Part shown: in pieces, positions 7,879 to 15,503 of the stretch | Layout of the letters: every line of letters begins with the position of its first letter | Position numbering within the stretch: position 1 is the first letter of the stretch | Assembly (NCBI GenBank): GCA_002336115.1 | Contig: DDEN01000001.1 | Location: 62,001-126,000 of the forward strand | Length of the DNA stretch: 64,000 bases | Reading direction: 5' to 3' | DNA from: Chitinophagaceae bacterium UBA1953 | Lineage (GTDB): Bacteria > Bacteroidota > Bacteroidia > Chitinophagales > Chitinophagaceae | Notes under the pieces: generated by a model | Seen by the model: only the letters and a program-made list of their open reading frames with translations | What the model was told of the DNA's origin: nothing | Database searches by the model: none | Program-made: the position numbers and the translations under genes

Positions 7879-8244
7879 ATGGAAAAAACGTTTGCCAGGG
7901 CGGAGGAGCTTGCGGGGCATATAAAAGAATATGTTGATAACCGTATTGCTTATGCAAAATTTACAGGAGCCGAAAAAACATCGAAGGTTGCTGCCAATAT
8001 TCTGGCTGCTGTAATTATATCGGCTGTTTTTGTAATTGTTCTTTTGTTTGCAAGTTTTGCTTTGGCATTTGTTTTTTCAAAAATAACCGGTGAATTCTAT
8101 TGGGGGTTTTTAATAGTAAGCGGCTTTTATTTACTGGCGGGGATAGTGGTGTGGGTGCTGAAAGAAAAAATTCTCCGGATACCAATTATGAATGCTATTC
8201 TGGAACAATTATTTAAAGATGATGAAGATGAGGAAGAGGATTAG
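7879..8244 (+). CDS. Phage holin family (PF07332-like) membrane protein
   Basis: 121 aa. A charged N-terminal helix is followed by two membrane spans (about 40-70 and 76-96) and a very acidic tail ending DDEDEEED. The pattern matches the DUF1469/holin superfamily III proteins that sit beside YtxH genes in many Bacteroidetes; there they are chromosomal envelope-stress genes, not phage lysis genes. The next gene overlaps the acidic tail by 26 nt in another frame, suggesting translational coupling. Confidence 0.75.
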   Translation: MEKTFARAEELAGHIKEYVDNRIAYAKFTGAEKTSKVAANILAAVIISAVFVIVLLFASFALAFVFSKITGEFYWGFLIVSGFYLLAGIVVWVLKEKILRIPIMNAILEQLFKDDEDEEED

Positions 8245-8524
8245 ATCGTTAAAGCATATCAGGGAGGAAAAGAAACGTTTGGAACAGCGCAGAGCCGAAC
8301 TGGGAAAAGCAATTCACTACGATTGGCTTGATGTAAAAGAAAGTATTAAACCAATAAATGTTGCCGGACAGCTTTTTTCAGGGATTATTAATGAAAGCAG
8401 GAACGTTGAAAATGCCAATCAAAATGCGCTTGCAGACGGGCTGGCAAAACTGGCAGCATTACTCACAAAGTATGCTGTTGAAAAAGCTGAACTAAAAATC
8501 AGTGAATGGATGAATACAAAATGA
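8219..8524 (+). CDS. Hypothetical basic/coiled-coil protein of the YtxH operon
   Basis: 101 aa if started at the ATG at 8219; ATGs at 8222 and 8228 are equally possible, and an earlier in-frame start at 8192 would lengthen the overlap. The N-terminus is strongly basic and helical (KRIRSLKHIREEKKRLEQRR), then a conserved-looking YDWLDVKESIKP stretch and a helical C-terminus. I do not recognise a named family. It overlaps the holin-like gene and is the last gene of the unit, so it probably works with those membrane proteins, perhaps as a peripheral partner. Confidence 0.65.
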   Translation: MMKMRKRIRSLKHIREEKKRLEQRRAELGKAIHYDWLDVKESIKPINVAGQLFSGIINESRNVENANQNALADGLAKLAALLTKYAVEKAELKISEWMNTK

Positions 8525-8616
8525 AACCTCTAAAAGGATTGTATTTATAAATTGCCCGACTGACAGGCAACCTTAAAACACTCAGTTTGGTAAAAAAATT
8601 ACAAATATTAAAACAC

Positions 8617-8622
8617 GGAGGT
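8617..8622 (+). promoter_or_regulatory. Strong Shine-Dalgarno (GGAGGT) of the Hsp20 gene
   Basis: GGAGGT lies 4 nt before the ATG at 8627. It rules out the in-frame GTG at 8621, which overlaps the motif. Such a canonical site stands out in this window, where the other starts have only A/T-rich leaders. Confidence 0.8.
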
Positions 8623-8626
8623 GTCT

Positions 8627-9070
8627 ATGTCAACAAGAGCTATTTCAAAAGTTGGGATGTTGCCAACCGTATTCGACGACTTTTTTAAACCATGGAATGA
8701 ATGGTTTGATAACGGCGGTTTAATGGGCCGCATGATGACTGTACCCGCTGTAAATATTGTTGAAAACAAAAATGACTATACTGTTTCCCTGGCCGTGCCC
8801 GGCATGAAGAAAGAAGATTTCAACATTGATGTAGAAGGGAATATGCTTATCATTAGTTGTGAAAGGGAAGAAAACAAGGAAGAAAAAGATGAAAAGTTTA
8901 CACGAAAAGAATACAACTATTCTTCCTTCAGTCGCAGCTTTACCCTTCCAGAAGAAATAAACAGGGAACATATCGAAGCAGTTTATGATAATGGGTTGCT
9001 GAAACTAATGCTTCCTAAAAAAGAGGAAGTAAAGAAAAATGCAGCGGGTAAACACATCGCTGTTAAATAA
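8627..9070 (+). CDS. Small heat shock protein, Hsp20/alpha-crystallin family
   Basis: 147 aa from the ATG at 8627. The alpha-crystallin domain spans about 42-138: PAVNIVENKNDYTVSLAVPGMKKEDF opens it, and the YDNGLLKLMLPKKEE stretch closes it. The N-terminus with a WNEWFDN segment is normal for the family, while the C-terminal IxI-type tail is weak (HIAVK). It is an ATP-independent holdase that keeps unfolding proteins soluble in the cytoplasm. No Fnr-like pair is seen directly in front, so it may be read from the YtxH promoter or have its own. A strong terminator follows. Confidence 0.93.
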   Translation: MSTRAISKVGMLPTVFDDFFKPWNEWFDNGGLMGRMMTVPAVNIVENKNDYTVSLAVPGMKKEDFNIDVEGNMLIISCEREENKEEKDEKFTRKEYNYSSFSRSFTLPEEINREHIEAVYDNGLLKLMLPKKEEVKKNAAGKHIAVK

Positions 9071-9094
9071 CCATTTTACAGAATTACATCCTCA

Positions 9095-9131
9095 CCCTGC
9101 CGCAGTAGATCTACGGCAGGGTTTTGTTTTT
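9095..9131 (+). terminator. Terminator after Hsp20
   Basis: An 8-bp GC-rich stem (9095-9102 with 9114-9121) with an 11-nt loop runs into TTTTGTTTTTT. The first Fnr-like box of the ccoI promoter begins one base later. Confidence 0.88.
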
Positions 9132-9195
9132 TGATAATGGTCATTTTTTCGTATGATTGCTGTCAGCAAAAACATTTTACATCAAAATTACTTTG
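9132..9195 (+). promoter_or_regulatory. Promoter with tandem Fnr-like boxes, ccoI
   Basis: Two perfect boxes, TGATAATGGTCA (9132-9143) and TGATTGCTGTCA (9154-9165), start 22 bp apart. The -7-like TTACTTTG (9188-9195) follows after 22 nt. A transcription start near 9201 would put the proximal box at about -41.5, the class II position of Fnr/Crp activators, with a very short leader before the ATG at 9205. Confidence 0.78.
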
Positions 9196-9204
9196 CATGT
9201 CTAT

Positions 9205-11592
9205 ATGAGTTCAGTTACGAAACAAGCCATCCAATGTTATCACTGCGGTGATGATTGTGTAACAGAAGATATTAAGTTCGACAACAAAAATTTCTGCTGC
9301 CAGGGATGTAAAACAGTTTACCAGGTACTTAACCAGGGCGACATGTGCGAGTATTATAACCTCAATGAAAATCCGGGTTTAAGCCAGCGGATTGAGGTTC
9401 GGAAAGATAAATTCTCTTTTCTGGAGGATGAAAAAATTCAGCAGCAGTTAATTACATTTAAAAATGATGAACAGACTCATATTACTTTTTATCTCCCGCA
9501 AATACATTGCAGTTCCTGTTTGTGGTTACTTGAAAACCTCAACAAACTGAATAAAGATATTGTTACCTCAAGAGTAAATTTCTCCAGCAAGGAAGTTGAT
9601 GTTATTTTTAATCATCAGTCAACTTCTGTTCGTGCCGTTGCCGAGCTGCTTACCAGTATTGGCTATGAGCCATACATCAGCCTGCAGAATCTCAGCAAAG
9701 CAAAGCCTCGTATTGAACGGAGTATGATCTATCAGTTGGGCGTAGCCGGTTTTTGTTTTGGCAATATTATGCTCATGAGTTTTCCTGAATACTTTGGACT
9801 TGAAGGAAGTGAAAAAAGCATGCAAAGTATGTTCAGGTATCTGAACCTGATTTTGGCAATCCCTGTATTTCTTTACAGTTCCATCCCTTTTTATAAAAGT
9901 GCCTGGGGAAGTTTAAAGCACCGGTACCTGAATATAGATACACCCATTGCACTTGCAATTATCATTACATTCAGCCGAAGCGTTTACGAACTGTTGAGTA
10001 ATACAGGAAGCGGTTATTTCGATTCACTGAGCGGTGCTGTATTTTTTATGCTTGTTGGGCGTGTGCTGCAGGATAAAACTTACCAGCAGCTATCTTTTGA
10101 AAGAGATTATACTTCTTATTTCCCCATTGCAATTACGGTTTTGAAAGATGGGAAAGAAATTCCTACTGCGTTGCCCGATATTAAAAACGGCGATACAATA
10201 CTTATTCATAATGAAGAACTGATTCCTGCCGATGGGTTGCTTACAAGAGGAAAAGCTTTAATTGATTACAGCTTTGTAACAGGCGAATCCTTACCGGTAT
10301 TAAAAGATATGGGTGAATTGGTGTATGCCGGCGGCAAACAAACCGGTGGTAATATTGAAATGCTGGTAATGAAGGAAGTTGCACAGAGTTATTTAACCAA
10401 ACTCTGGAATAATGAAGAAAAACCGGCTCCCGAAAAAAGATCATTTGTAGATATTATTAACCAGTATTTTACCTGGGTTGTGTTTACACTGGCACTTATG
10501 GGCGCATCATACTGGGTATATCATCACGATGTAACAAAAGCGTGGAATGTGGTTACAACTGTACTCATTGTTGCGTGTCCCTGTGCTTTATTATTATCAA
10601 ACACATTTACAAACGGCAATGTGCTTCGCATTCTTGGCCGTAACAAAATGTATTTGCGCAATGCGCAGACAATTGAAGAAATTGCCAATGCCAATCATAT
10701 TGTATTTGATAAAACAGGAACATTAACAACTACAGAAAGCCAGGATATTGTTTTTGTGGGCAATAAATTATTGGCCGATGATGAAACTGATATTGCTTCA
10801 ATTGCAGCCTGCAGCAGCCATCCGTTAAGCAAATTACTGGTTAAGCATTTTGGTTTAAGAGAGCGGAGAGAAGTGAAGAATTTCAAGGAGATGGTTGGCA
10901 AAGGAATTCAGGGAATTGTAGGGAACAGGATAATAGCAATTGGCTCGTCAGAATTTGTTACCGGCGAAAATCTGCAGGTACAGGAAGGAAGTACATTATT
11001 TGTAATGATAGATGGTGTTGCAATGGGTTATTACAGCATTCGTAATCAATACAGGCCATCGTTGCTTGCACAGATTAAAAAGTTGCAGCGTCATTATAAA
11101 ATATCAATTCTGTCGGGGGATAATGAGGCCGAAAAGAAAACCCTCCATCATGCAATCAGTAAGGCAAGACTGCTATTTAATCAGAAACCACAGGATAAGC
11201 TGAAATATATACAGGATCAGCAATTTGCAGGTGATAAAGTAATTATGATTGGTGACGGATTAAATGATGCAGGTGCGTTAAAGCAAAGTGATGCAGGAAT
11301 AGCTGTAACAGAAAGTACGAATAATTTTACCCCGGCAAGCGATGGTATTCTGGAGGCAGGCGAATTACACCGCCTTTCGTCTTATTTAATTATGGCAAAA
11401 GCCAATAAGAATATTGTAATTGCAAGTTTTGTACTGTCGTTACTGTATAATGTTGTTGGATTGTATTTTGCGTTGCGTGGCGAACTTTCGCCAATGATTG
11501 CGGCAATCCTTATGCCATCGAGTTCGGTAAGTATTATTTTGCTAACTTTCGGGGCATCAACATTATATGCCAAGATGTTGAAACTTAAGTAA
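9205..11592 (+). CDS. ccoI: cbb3 oxidase copper-transporting P-type ATPase (CcoI/FixI type)
   Basis: 795 aa from the ATG at 9205; a TTG at 9157 is in frame but sits on the Fnr-like box. An N-terminal cysteine-rich segment (CYHC...CCQGC, about 11-35) is followed by a heavy-metal-associated domain with a CSSC site. Eight or so membrane spans follow, with the CPC ion site at 458-460, the phosphorylated D502 in DKTGTLT, a TGES actuator motif and GDGLNDAGAL. This is the P1B-ATPase that supplies copper for cbb3 oxidase maturation in other bacteria. It has its own tandem-box promoter just upstream of the cco structural genes. Confidence 0.93.
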   Translation: MSSVTKQAIQCYHCGDDCVTEDIKFDNKNFCCQGCKTVYQVLNQGDMCEYYNLNENPGLSQRIEVRKDKFSFLEDEKIQQQLITFKNDEQTHITFYLPQIHCSSCLWLLENLNKLNKDIVTSRVNFSSKEVDVIFNHQSTSVRAVAELLTSIGYEPYISLQNLSKAKPRIERSMIYQLGVAGFCFGNIMLMSFPEYFGLEGSEKSMQSMFRYLNLILAIPVFLYSSIPFYKSAWGSLKHRYLNIDTPIALAIIITFSRSVYELLSNTGSGYFDSLSGAVFFMLVGRVLQDKTYQQLSFERDYTSYFPIAITVLKDGKEIPTALPDIKNGDTILIHNEELIPADGLLTRGKALIDYSFVTGESLPVLKDMGELVYAGGKQTGGNIEMLVMKEVAQSYLTKLWNNEEKPAPEKRSFVDIINQYFTWVVFTLALMGASYWVYHHDVTKAWNVVTTVLIVACPCALLLSNTFTNGNVLRILGRNKMYLRNAQTIEEIANANHIVFDKTGTLTTTESQDIVFVGNKLLADDETDIASIAACSSHPLSKLLVKHFGLRERREVKNFKEMVGKGIQGIVGNRIIAIGSSEFVTGENLQVQEGSTLFVMIDGVAMGYYSIRNQYRPSLLAQIKKLQRHYKISILSGDNEAEKKTLHHAISKARLLFNQKPQDKLKYIQDQQFAGDKVIMIGDGLNDAGALKQSDAGIAVTESTNNFTPASDGILEAGELHRLSSYLIMAKANKNIVIASFVLSLLYNVVGLYFALRGELSPMIAAILMPSSSVSIILLTFGASTLYAKMLKLK

Positions 11593-11603
11593 AAAATTAT
11601 AAC

Positions 11604-11689
11604 TGACAGAAGTCATGGGTTTTTTGATAAAAGTCAACGAAAATACTGATATTGGTCAGTAGTTGACAAACCTGTGACAGATAGTTTTA
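11604..11689 (+). promoter_or_regulatory. Promoter with three tandem Fnr-like boxes, ccoS-ccoNO operon
   Basis: Three perfect boxes: TGACAGAAGTCA (11604-11615), TGATAAAAGTCA (11625-11636) and TGATATTGGTCA (11647-11658), starting 21 and 22 bp apart. The -7-like TAGTTTTA (11682-11689) follows after 23 nt; the implied start near 11695 puts the proximal box near -42. It is the densest array in the window and stands before the oxidase structural genes. Confidence 0.8.
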
Positions 11690-11704
11690 CAACCTGATTT
11701 CTAT

Positions 11705-11899
11705 ATGAGTGTAATAATAATTTTGCTGATTGCAAGTGTATCGGTTGCTGCTTTATTTCTCGGGGCATTCCTGTGGAGTGTTAAATCCGGGCAATACGAC
11801 GATCAGCAGTCTCCCCCCATGCGAATTCTTTTCGACGATAAAATTTCAAAAAACAGTCAATCTAATCAAACATCAGAAAACCAGAAATCAAAACTATAA
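11705..11899 (+). CDS. ccoS: cbb3-type oxidase assembly protein CcoS
   Basis: 64 aa. One N-terminal membrane helix (about 2-25) followed by the conserved WSVKSGQYDD segment that marks CcoS, then a short polar tail. CcoS is needed for cofactor insertion (haem b and copper) into cbb3 oxidase. It is the first gene after the triple Fnr-like array, 17 nt ahead of ccoNO. Confidence 0.9.
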   Translation: MSVIIILLIASVSVAALFLGAFLWSVKSGQYDDQQSPPMRILFDDKISKNSQSNQTSENQKSKL

Positions 11900-11916
11900 C
11901 AAACAAACAGGAAGTT

Positions 11917-14085
11917 ATGCAATTAGAAAAGTTCCATTACGACAACAAGATCGTTAAGTACTTTGGTTATGCCACTGCCATTTGGGGGCTTGTTGGTATG
12001 ACAGTTGGTTTGTGGGTAGCTATACAGTTTTATCTGCCGGTTGTTTCACTCAACTTTCCAGGTACTACTTTCGGACGGCTTCGTCCTATCCACACAAATG
12101 CTGTGATCTTTGCCTTTGTAGGCAACTGTATGTTCACAGGTATTTATTACTCACTGCAACGGCTTACAAAAGCAAGAATGTTCAATGACAAGTTGAGCTG
12201 GATTCACTTCTGGGGCTGGCAGCTTATTATTGTTCTTGCAGCAGTTACCCTTTTCTTTGGTTTTACCACAGGTAAGGAATATGCCGAACTTGAATGGCCA
12301 ATTGACATTCTGATTACTTTAATCTGGGTGGTGTTTGGTATCAACATGTTTGGAACGATTCTTAAAAGAAGAGAGAAACATTTGTACGTTGCAATCTGGT
12401 TTTACATTGCCACATGGATTACAGTTGCTATGCTGCATATTGTAAACTCTTTTGAGCTTCCTTTTTCATGGATTAAAAGTTACAGTTGGTATGCTGGCGT
12501 ACAGGATGCTCTTGTACAATGGTGGTACGGTCATAATGCGGTTGCATTTTTCCTTACTACACCAATTCTTGGTTTGATGTATTATTTCATGCCAAAAGCT
12601 GCAAACCGCCCTGTTTATTCATATCGTTTATCAATTATTCACTTCTGGGCTCTCATCTTTATTTACATCTGGGCTGGCCCTCACCACTTATTATATACTG
12701 CATTGCCTGATTGGGCACAATCACTTGGTATGGTGTTCAGCGTTATGCTCATTGCCCCAAGCTGGGGTGGTATGCTCAATGGTTTGTTTACACTTCGTGG
12801 TGCGTGGGATAAAGTGCGTGAAGAGCCTGTGTTGAAATTCTTCGTTGTGGCTGTTACCTGTTATGGTATGAGTACATTCGAGGGGCCAATGATGAGTATT
12901 AAAAGTGTGAATGCAATAGCACACTTTACCGACTGGATTATCGGGCACGTACACATTGGAGGTTTAGGATGGAACGGCTTTATGGCATTTGGTATGCTTT
13001 ATTATTTAGTGCCTAAACTGTGGAATACTGAATTGTATTCAAAGAAGCTTGCAACAAACCATTTCTGGTTAGGTACTATTGGTATTATTATGTATGCTAT
13101 TCCTATGTACTGGGCTGGTTTTGCACAGGCCGATATGTGGAAACAGTTTACAGAAGAAGGCCAGTTGAAATTTACCTTCCTTGAAACTGTAACCAATATT
13201 GTACCTATGTACATCACACGAAGCATTGGTGGATTACTTTACCTTACCGGTGCTGTTATGATGTCGTACAACCTGGTTAAAACAATTAAAAAGGGAAGCT
13301 TTATTGGCGATGAGGAAGCAGAAGCAGCACCACTTGAAAAGAAAGCATCACATGGAAAAGAATACTGGCACAGTGTTATTGAAAGAAAACCTGTTCTCAT
13401 GCTGGTATTGAGTCTTGTTGTTGTAGCAATTGGCGGCTTAATTGAAATAGTTCCTACGTTCCTCGTTAAATCAAATATCCCCACTATTGCAAGTGTGAAA
13501 CCTTATACTCCGCTTGAATTACAGGGTCGTGATATTTATGTTCGGGAAGGTTGTTATGTCTGTCACTCACAAATGGTGCGTCCGTTTCGTGATGAGGTTG
13601 TGAGATATGGGGAATATTCAAAAGCAGGTGAATTTGTGTACGATCATCCATTCCAATGGGGTAGTAAACGTACAGGACCAGATCTTGCTCGTGAAGGTGG
13701 TAAAAACCCTGATGCATGGCATTTCATGCACATGTGGGATCCTCGTCAGGTTCAGGAAAAATCAATCATGCCTCGTTATCCATGGCTGTTTAAAAATGAT
13801 ATCAATACAGCTATCACACCTGCAAAAATCAGGGCAATGCAAACGTTAGGTGTTCCGTATGCAAAGGGATACGATCAGATTGCAAATGATGATTTACAAA
13901 AGCAGGCAAAAATGATTGCTGAAACACTGAAAAAAGATGATAAGGTGAAACAATTGGCTGCGGTATCGGAAGGTGTGGATTTACAGAATATTGAAAACAA
14001 GGAAATTGTTGCTCTTATCTCTTATCTGCAACGTATAGGTAAGGATATTAAATCTGCTCCTAAAACTGAAACGGCTATTAAATAA
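11917..14085 (+). CDS. ccoNO: cbb3-type cytochrome c oxidase, fused CcoN-CcoO subunits
   Basis: 722 aa. Residues 1-470 are the CcoN haem-copper oxidase core with about 12 membrane spans and the histidine ligands in WYGHNAV, GPHHLLY and HVHIGGLGWNG. After a linker and one more span (about 490-515) follows CcoO, with the haem c site C546-x-x-C549-H550 and the downstream LQGRDIYVREG context. The CcoN-CcoO fusion is a known Bacteroidetes arrangement. The enzyme is the high-affinity terminal oxidase that reduces oxygen to water at the inner membrane under micro-oxic conditions. Confidence 0.96.
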   Translation: MQLEKFHYDNKIVKYFGYATAIWGLVGMTVGLWVAIQFYLPVVSLNFPGTTFGRLRPIHTNAVIFAFVGNCMFTGIYYSLQRLTKARMFNDKLSWIHFWGWQLIIVLAAVTLFFGFTTGKEYAELEWPIDILITLIWVVFGINMFGTILKRREKHLYVAIWFYIATWITVAMLHIVNSFELPFSWIKSYSWYAGVQDALVQWWYGHNAVAFFLTTPILGLMYYFMPKAANRPVYSYRLSIIHFWALIFIYIWAGPHHLLYTALPDWAQSLGMVFSVMLIAPSWGGMLNGLFTLRGAWDKVREEPVLKFFVVAVTCYGMSTFEGPMMSIKSVNAIAHFTDWIIGHVHIGGLGWNGFMAFGMLYYLVPKLWNTELYSKKLATNHFWLGTIGIIMYAIPMYWAGFAQADMWKQFTEEGQLKFTFLETVTNIVPMYITRSIGGLLYLTGAVMMSYNLVKTIKKGSFIGDEEAEAAPLEKKASHGKEYWHSVIERKPVLMLVLSLVVVAIGGLIEIVPTFLVKSNIPTIASVKPYTPLELQGRDIYVREGCYVCHSQMVRPFRDEVVRYGEYSKAGEFVYDHPFQWGSKRTGPDLAREGGKNPDAWHFMHMWDPRQVQEKSIMPRYPWLFKNDINTAITPAKIRAMQTLGVPYAKGYDQIANDDLQKQAKMIAETLKKDDKVKQLAAVSEGVDLQNIENKEIVALISYLQRIGKDIKSAPKTETAIK

Positions 14086-14108
14086 CAACGTTTGTTAAAC
14101 TGTAAATA

Positions 14109-14273
14109 ATGAAATTTATACACTACATCGAGAAAATAAGTAACATCAGTATTTTCGGTTTAACGTCGTTGCTGATTTTCTTCATCTTCTTTTGCGTTAT
14201 GCTGGTTTGGTTATTAAAATCAGATAAAAAAGAAATGGATGAAATAAGCCGCATTCCATTAGATAATAAATAA
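14109..14273 (+). CDS. ccoQ: CcoQ-like small cbb3 subunit
   Basis: 54 aa, ATG at 14109 to TAA at 14273, between ccoNO and ccoP. A single membrane helix (about 15-37, SIFGLTSLLIFFIFFCVMLV) is followed by WLLKSDKKEMDEISRIPLD, the short charged tail seen in CcoQ/FixQ-type subunits. In other bacteria CcoQ stabilises the complex. Position and topology, more than sequence identity, support the call. Confidence 0.75.
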   Translation: MKFIHYIEKISNISIFGLTSLLIFFIFFCVMLVWLLKSDKKEMDEISRIPLDNK

Positions 14274-14275
14274 AA

Positions 14276-15481
14276 ATGATCTTATTAAATATGAAACGCT
14301 ATTTTTCACCCACAGTTTTGCTCAAGGTTTTTTTACCTTTTGTAATGCTGTTTACGGCACTGGCTGCAACTGCACAGGATAAAACTGCCGCAGCCGCAGA
14401 TACCGCTCCAAAAACGGTATGGACAAACCCGGTTGCAATTACAATGCTTGTAATTATCATTTTCCTGCTTATTGTTATTGCTGTACTTGCAAGTGTGGTT
14501 ACCGGTACGGCCAAATGGCAGAATATGCAACTGAAAAATTCCGGCGCTATAAAAACAGTGATCGGTATTTTGTTCCTTATTTCTCCTGCATTAGTTTCGG
14601 CTCAGGATGCAGCAACTTCTTCTGCTGAAACTTCTTCAATTGCAGGACTAACTGAAACTACATTTTATTTGCTTGTAAGTGTTATTGCAATTGAGCTGCT
14701 GGTTGTTTTGCTGCTCGGTCTTTTTGTTATGAAGTTTCTGAGCAAACAAAATGTATATACAGCACAAACTGTTGCAGGTGTGGCAGGCGGTGCTGCTGTT
14801 GCACCAAAATTATCATGGTGGGAACGATTTAATGGTTTCAGACCTGCTGAACAGGAAGCTAATATTGACCTTGGGCACGATTATGATGGTATTCGTGAAC
14901 TTGATAATAAACTTCCAGGCTGGTGGCTTTGGGGTTTTTATCTCACCATTATTGTGGCAGTTGTTTACTTCTATCGTTACGAAATTTCGCATGCAGGTCT
15001 TTCAAGTAAACAACAATATGAACTTGCTGTAAAAGAAGCTGAAGAAGCACAGAAAGCTTATCTGGAAAAAGCCGGAAACAAAGTGGATGAAAATACTGTT
15101 ACACTTTTAACCGATGCTGCTGCGATCAGTGCAGGTAAAGCCAACTTTGAAAAAACATGTGCTACCTGTCATGGTGCAAATGCACAAGGTAACATCGGGC
15201 CAAATCTTACTGATGATTACTGGCTGCACGGCGGAAGTATAAAAGATGTGTTTAAAACAATTAAATACGGATGGCCTGATAAAGGTATGCAGAGCTGGAA
15301 AGATCAGTATTCGCCCATGCAGATTGCACAACTGGCAAGCTTTATCAAATCTCTTCACGGAAGCAATCCTGCTGGTGCAAAAGAAAAGCAGGGTGAGCTG
15401 TATAAAGAAGATGGTGCTGCACCGGCAAAAGATTCAACTGCTGCAAGTGTAACAAAAGATACAACCGCAGCTAAAAAATAG
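14276..15481 (+). CDS. ccoP: cbb3-type cytochrome c oxidase subunit CcoP, single-haem form
   Basis: 401 aa; an ATG at 14291 is an alternative start that gives a cleaner signal sequence ending near TAAAQD-like residues. Several membrane spans lie in the first 160 residues. The CcoP-typical LPGWWLWGFYLTIIVAVVYF helix (about 218-237) follows, then one cytochrome c domain with C295-A-T-C298-H299. Proteobacterial CcoP has two c-type haems; here only one CxxCH is present. A Lys/Ala-rich tail ends the protein. It passes electrons to CcoO and CcoN. It begins 2 nt after ccoQ. Confidence 0.92.
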   Translation: MILLNMKRYFSPTVLLKVFLPFVMLFTALAATAQDKTAAAADTAPKTVWTNPVAITMLVIIIFLLIVIAVLASVVTGTAKWQNMQLKNSGAIKTVIGILFLISPALVSAQDAATSSAETSSIAGLTETTFYLLVSVIAIELLVVLLLGLFVMKFLSKQNVYTAQTVAGVAGGAAVAPKLSWWERFNGFRPAEQEANIDLGHDYDGIRELDNKLPGWWLWGFYLTIIVAVVYFYRYEISHAGLSSKQQYELAVKEAEEAQKAYLEKAGNKVDENTVTLLTDAAAISAGKANFEKTCATCHGANAQGNIGPNLTDDYWLHGGSIKDVFKTIKYGWPDKGMQSWKDQYSPMQIAQLASFIKSLHGSNPAGAKEKQGELYKEDGAAPAKDSTAASVTKDTTAAKK

Positions 15482-15503
15482 AAATAACTTCGGCAAAAAA
15501 ATT

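Noticed and set aside
7879..8244. Holin as a sign of a prophage
   Set aside because: No phage structural, integrase or lysis genes lie nearby; the gene type is a regular partner of YtxH in Bacteroidetes.
8561..8572. Fnr-like box in front of Hsp20 (TGACAGGCAACC)
   Set aside because: Only one half matches and there is no partner box 22 bp away.
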